64,000 nucleotides of DNA from Candidula unifasciata (lineage: Eukaryota > Mollusca > Gastropoda > Stylommatophora > Geomitridae), in assembly GCA_905116865.2 (NCBI GenBank), contig CAJHNH020008560.1, positions 115,001 through 179,000 on the forward strand. Direction: 5' to 3'. This document shows, in pieces, positions 1 through 64,000 of this stretch. Position 1 is the first letter of the stretch, and each line of letters opens with the position of its first letter. The notes beneath the pieces are model-generated. The model did no database searches, was not told the DNA's origin, and was given only the letters and a program-made list of their open reading frames with translations. Made by a program: the position numbers and the translations under genes.

Positions 1-99
1 AACTGACATCACTACACTTGGGAAAATTCAACATTTGTACATGTCAGTTCCCCACCACCCTCTCCTATCTTTCTTTCTCTGTCCATCTCTCCCTCTCTT

Positions 100-177
<78 letters not shown>

Positions 178-447
178 CTCTTGTAAAACATATCAACGCA
201 GCATTATGCAAATAATCTTGCCTGTGTATTTTTCAGCACTGCTAATCTTGATATAATCTTTATTTTTACGTTTCTGTATTTGATTATAATTATTTTTATT
301 ATGTTCTAGTTTAGAGTTTACAACTACTGAGTTATGTAATAATATTTCTGATAATTGTTCTCCTTCCCCATTCTAAGAATGTGATAACTGAGCTTTGTAA
401 TGATATTGGCAATAACATATGTATGTGTGTTCTTCAATGTGTAACAG
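1..447. repeat. Intron start with (CT)n microsatellite at 103-170
   Basis: Intronic sequence ahead of exon a. A perfect (CT)n run of about 34 units occupies 103-170, in a wider pyrimidine-rich stretch from 60. The rest is AT-rich with no coding signal. Confidence 0.9.
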
Positions 448-59477
<59,030 letters not shown>

Positions 59478-59614
59478 GTGAGTTTCATATAATCTCTTAA
59501 ATATACAGTTGATGTTAATTGTATATACTTCTGTAGTAGTGGTGGCAATGTCATGGTAAGTTTTATCTATCTTTTAACTATATAGACAGTGTTAATTGTA
59601 TGAGGTGAGTTGAG

Positions 59615-60130
59615 AGTTGAGTTGAATGCAACTAGACAAGGACGCCCAATTTATGTTTGTAATGAGGAAGTCATTGCTAAATTTCAAGAATGTCAGTCGA
59701 CTGTGAGGATGATGGTAGATGAATTTGATTTTAATAGATAGTCCATTCATACAATTTTAGTAGAGGATTTGGGTAAGAAAAAAGTTGCTTGTCAGTTTGT
59801 GTTCAACACCTGGCAATTTTTTTGTTTCTTCATGACTATGCACCGGCTCAAAGGGCGGTAGTTGTACAGGAATTTGTGGCTCAAAAACAGACGCATGTTC
59901 TCAACCATCCACCCTATTCCCCAGATTAGTCTCCCTGTGACTATTTTCCATTCCCAAAATTAAAGTTGCCATTGAAAGGACGCTTCTTTGACAATATTGA
60001 TGGCATCCAAGGGGCCATAACATCGACTTTAAGGGCCATGACAATAAAAGAAATTACAGAGTTCGTTCCAGTGTTATTTATATCGTGCCACTTGCTGAGT
60101 CTTAATTTGAATAAAATAAAGGTTATATCT
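59615..60130 (+). pseudogene. mariner-type transposase relic, internally deleted
   Basis: An N-terminal helix-turn-helix-like piece (MMVDEFDFNR, then TILVEDLGKKKVACQFV) is followed by the catalytic C-terminal part: LHDYAPAQRAVVVQEFVAQ, HPPYSPD and PCDYFPFPKLKLPLKGRFFD. HD-x-AP and YSPD(stop)SPCDYF are mariner D,D34D landmarks. A stop, frameshifts and a deletion between the two parts make it inactive. Confidence 0.88.
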
Positions 60131-60266
60131 TAAATTGTTGATTATTTTAATTTTTATGGAATTATTCTGATTACTTAATTGTAGAAACTTGTACTTCAGT
60201 AGTGGCGGTGGCAATGTCATGGTGAGTTTTATCTCTTAACTATACTGTCAGTGTTAATTGCATATA

Positions 60267-60720
60267 CTATAGTAGTAGTGGTGGTACTGCTAGGGGTGGT
60301 GGTGGTGGTAGTAGCAGCAGCTGATCCAGCAGCATCAGTAGCAGCAGCAGTAGTAGATGTAGAAGTCAGGATCTTTTCAGGTGGTTCACATCTGTACTTT
60401 TTCTGAAGCATAATTTTTCAGTGCCACTGTAATACTCACTTTGTGTTGAGTACAGGCACTTTCATTTTCTAGTTGGGGAAAAAGCCCTGGTAGTATTATT
60501 AGTAGTTGGTGTTGCTTTTGTAATAAAAGTAGCAGTAGTAGAAGGAGTTCTAGGAGTTGTTGTAGTAGTAAAAATAATTGTAGTAGTTGTAAATGTAGTA
60601 ATTAGTTCTAGTTTTAGTTTTTGAAGTAGTTGTAGTAATACAAATAGTAGTAGTTGGTGTTGTAGTAGAAGAAGTAGTAAAAGTAACAGTAGTAGTGGTA
60701 ATTGTTTTTAGTGTAGAGGT
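60267..60720. repeat. Degenerate trinucleotide-rich lead-in
   Basis: GGT/AGT/AGC-rich simple sequence (60267-60365) and diverged 'gtagtagttgtagt'-type units (60490-60720) that grade into the 30-bp array. Confidence 0.8.
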
Positions 60721-63700
60721 ACAAGTAGTAGCAGTTGTTGGTGTAGAAGTACAAGTAGTAGTAGTTGTTGTTGGTGTAGAAGTACAAGTAGTAGTAGTTG
60801 TTGGTGTAGAAGTACAAGTAGTAGTAGTTGTTGTTGGTGTAGAATTACAAGTAGTAGTAGTTGTTGTTGTTGTAGAATTACAAGTAGTAGCAGTTGTTGT
60901 TGGTGTAGAAGTACAAGTAGTAGTAGTTGTTGTTGGTGTAGAAGTACAAGTAGTAGTAGTTGTTGTTGTTGTAGAAGTACAAGTAGTAGTAGTTGTTGTT
61001 GGTGTAGAAGTACAAGTAGTAGTAGTTGTTGTTGGTGTAGAATTACAAGTAGTAGCAGTTGTTGTTGGTGTAGAAGTACAAGTAGTAGTAGTTGTTGTTG
61101 GTGTAGAAGTACAAGTAGTAGTAGTTGTTGTTGTTGTAGAAGTACAAGTAGTGGTAGTTGTTGTTGGTGTAGAAGTACAAGTAGTAGTAGTTGTTGATGG
61201 TGTAGAAGTACAAGTAGTAGTAGTTGTTGTTGGTGTAGAAGTACAAGTAGTAGTTGTTGTTGGTGTAGAAGTACAAGTAGTAGTAGTTGTTGTTGGTGTA
61301 GAAGTACAAGTAGTAGTTGTTGTTGGTGTAAAAGTACAAGTAGTAGCAGTTGTTGTTGGTGTAGAAGTACAAGTAGTAGTTGTTGTTGGTGTAGAAGTAC
61401 AAGTAGTAGTTGTTGTTGGTGTAAAAGTACAAGTAGTAGCAGTTGTTGTTGGTGTAGAAGTACAAGTAGTAGTTGTTGTTGGTGTAGAAGTACGAGTAGT
61501 AGTTGTTGTTGGTGTAAAAGTACAAGTAGTAGTAGTTGTTGTTGGTGTAGAAGTACAAGTAGTAGTTGTTGTTGGTGTAGAAGTACGAGTAGTAGTTGTT
61601 GTTTTTGGTGTAGAAGTACAAGTATTAGTTGTTGTTGGTGAAGAAGTACAAGTAGTAGCAGTTGTTGTTGGTGTAGAAGTACAAGTAGTAGTTGTTGTTG
61701 GTGTAGAAGTACAAGTAGTAGTTGTTGTTGGTGTAAAAGTACAAGTATTAGTTGTTGTTGGTGAAGAAGTACAAGTATTAGTTGTTGTTGGTGAAGAAGT
61801 ACAAGTATTAGTTGTTGTTGGTGAAGAAGTACAAGTAGTGGTAGTTGTTGTTGATGTAGAAGTACAAGTAATAGTAGTTGTTGGTGTAGAAGTACAAGTA
61901 GTAGTTGTTGTTGGTGAAGAAGTACAAGTAGTAGTTGTTGTTGGTGAAGAAGTACAAGTATTAGTTGTTGTTGGTGAAGAAGTACAAGTATTAGTTGTTG
62001 TTGGTGTAGAAGTACAAGTATTAGTTGTTGTTGGTGTAGAAGTACAAGTAGTAGTTGTTGTTGGTGTAGAAGTACAAGTAGTAGTTGTTGTTGGTGTAGA
62101 AGTACAAGTATTAGTTGTTGTTGGTGAAGAAGTACAAGTATTAGTTGTTGTTGGTGTAGAAGTACAAGTATTAGTTGTTGTTGGTGAAGAAGTACAAGTA
62201 TTAGTTGTTGTTGGTGTAGAAGTACAAGTATTAGTTGTTGTTGGTGTAGAAGTACAAGTAGTAGTTGTTGTTGGTGTAGAAGTACAAGTAGTAGTTGTTG
62301 TTGGTGTAGAAGTACAAGTAGTAGTTGTTGTTGGTGTAGAAGTACAAGTATTAGTTGTTGTTGGTGAAGAAGTACAAGTATTAGTTGTTGTTGATGTAGA
62401 AGTACAAGTAGTAGTAGTTGTTGGTGTAGAAGTACAAGTATTAGTTGTTGTTGGTGAAGAAGTACAAGTATTAGTTGTTGTTGGTGTAGAAGTACAAGTA
62501 TTAGTTGTTGTTGGTGAAGAAGTACAAGTATTAGTTGTTGTTGATGTAGAAGTACAAGTAGTAGTAGTTGTTGGTGTAGAAGTACAAGTAGTAGTTGTTG
62601 TTGGTGAAGAAGTACAAGTATTAGTTGTTGTTGGTGAAGAAGTACAAGTATTAGTTGTTGTTGGTGAAGAAGTACAAGTATTAGTTGTTGTTGGTGTAGA
62701 AGTACAAGTATTAGTTGTTGTTGGTGTAGAAGTACAAGTAGTAGTTGTTGTTGGTGTAGAAGTACAAGTAGTAGTTGTTGTTGGTGTAGAAGTACAAGTA
62801 GTAGTTGTTGTTGGTGTAGAAGTACAAGTATTAGTTGTTGTTGGTGTAGAAGTACAAGTAGTAGTTGTTGTTGGTGAAGAAGTACAAGTATTAGTTGTTG
62901 TTGGTGAAGAAGTACAAGTATTAGTTGTTGTTGGTGAAGAAGTACAAGTAGTGGTAGTTGTTGTTGATGTAGAAGTACAAGTAGTAGTAGTTGTTGGTGT
63001 AGAAGTACAAGTAGTAGTTGTTGTTGGTGAAGAAGTACAAGTAGTAGTTGTTGTTGGTGAAGAAGTACAAGTATTAGTTGTTGTTGGTGTAGAAGTACAA
63101 GTAGTAGTTGTTGTTGGTGTAGAAGTACAAGTATTAGTTGTTGTTGGTGTAGAAGTACAAGTAGTAGTTGTTTTTGGTGTAGAAGTACAAGTATTAGTTG
63201 TTGTTGGTGAAGAAGTACAAGTAGTAGTAGTTGTTGTTGGTGTAGAAGTACAAGTATTAGTTGTTGTTGGTGTAGAAGTACAAGTATTAGTTGTTGTTGG
63301 TGAAGAAGTACAAGTAGTGGTAGTTGTTGTTGGTGAAGAAGTACAAGTATTAGTTGTTGTTGGTGAAGAAGTACAAGTATTAGTTGTTGTTGGTGTAGAA
63401 GTACAAGTAGTAGTTGTTGTTGGTGAAGAAGTACAAGTATTAGTTGTTGTTGGTGTAGAAGTACAAGTATTAGTTGTTGTTGGTGTAGAAGTACAAGTAT
63501 TAGTTGTTGTTGGTGTAGAAGTACAAGTATTAGTTGTTGTTGGTGAAGAAGTACAAGTATTAGTTGTTGTTGGTGAAGAAGTACAAGTATTAGTTGTTGT
63601 TGGTGAAGAAGTACAAGTATTAGTTGTTGTTGGTGAAGAAGTACAAGTATTAGTTGTTGTTGGTGTAGAAGTACAAGTATTAGTTGTTGTTGGTGAAGAA

Positions 63701-64000
63701 GTACAAGTATTAGTTGTTGTTGGTGTAGAAGTACAAGTATTAGTTGTTGTTGGTGTAGAAGTACAAGTATTAGTTGTTGTTGGTGAAGAAGTACAAGTAT
63801 TAGTTGTTGTTGGTGTAGAAGTACAAGTATTAGTTGTTGTTGGTGAAGAAGTACAAGTATTAGTTGTTGTTGGTGTAGAAGTACAAGTAGTAGTTGTTGT
63901 TGGTGAAGAAGTACAAGTATTAGTTGTTGTTGGTGTAGAAGTACAAGTATTAGTTGTTGTTGGTGTAGAAGTACAAGTATTAGTTGTTGTTGGTGTAGAA
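60720..64000. repeat. 30-bp minisatellite reaching the window end
   Basis: More than 3.2 kb of units 'gttgttgttggtgtagaagt' plus 'acaagtagta' (27, 30 and 33-bp forms at the left, uniform 30 bp at the right). It becomes more homogeneous rightward and is open at 64000, so its true length is unknown. TA-to-AA (gtgtaga/gtgaaga) and AGTAGTA/AGTATTA variants alternate. Confidence 0.97.

Noticed and set aside
61043..61621. Tyr/Asn-rich minus-strand ORF
   Set aside because: Translation of the 30-bp array; superficially like the Tyr-rich baits but on the wrong strand and without the FPE block or splice sites.

Overview
The window is animal nuclear DNA, most likely from a mollusc or another lophotrochozoan. 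Genes are built from short exons separated by kilobase introns with GT/AG borders. The transposable elements (RTE/Jockey-like LINE ends, hAT and piggyBac-like DNA elements, mariner, tRNA-derived SINEs) and the dense minisatellites are of animal type. The animal call is firm; mollusc is an inference from the TEP gene architecture and the repeat style.

Only one host gene is visible. It lies on the + strand and is incomplete at both window edges. It encodes a thioester-containing protein of the alpha-2-macroglobulin family (CD109/insect-TEP type, no anaphylatoxin insert). The constitutive exons run in family order: MG domains (448-510, 2906-3097, 4859-5008, 9539-9637, 13688-13745), then MG7/CUB (42904-43021, 44906-45022, 46819-46920, 51850-51978, 56898-57036), then the thioester domain with an intact GCGEQ (59301-59477). 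All borders join in phase.

The main finding is the 29-kb interval between exons 13688-13745 and 42904-43021. It holds a tandem cassette of eight alternative bait-region exons (plus one assembly duplicate). Each encodes a different protease-bait sequence followed by the conserved ERVR-x-x-FPE-x-W segment. Six are intact, begin in phase 1, end in phase 2 and have length 3n+1, so the frame survives inclusion of one exon but not of none or two. This is the signature of mutually exclusive splicing. Three neighbouring cassettes (29442, 30996, 32658) encode bait segments that are 40-50% tyrosine. They arose by recent segmental duplication and share a perfect 10-bp hairpin downstream. Two cassettes (21521 and 24648) look broken.

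The introns are dominated by roughly 25 unrelated minisatellites (20-75 bp units), essentially one private family per intron. These create long spurious ORFs that are not genes. Nested transposons sit in them: a 1.76-kb hAT-like element with an exact 8-bp target duplication that carries a LINE fragment, a second hAT-like element carrying a SINE and a piggyBac-like MITE, several LINE 3' ends (two with target duplications), and a mariner relic.

A single N at 33554 marks an assembly join. About 1.8 kb after it repeats the preceding 1.7 kb with many small indels, so the extra cassette at 34392-34586 should be treated as an artefact.
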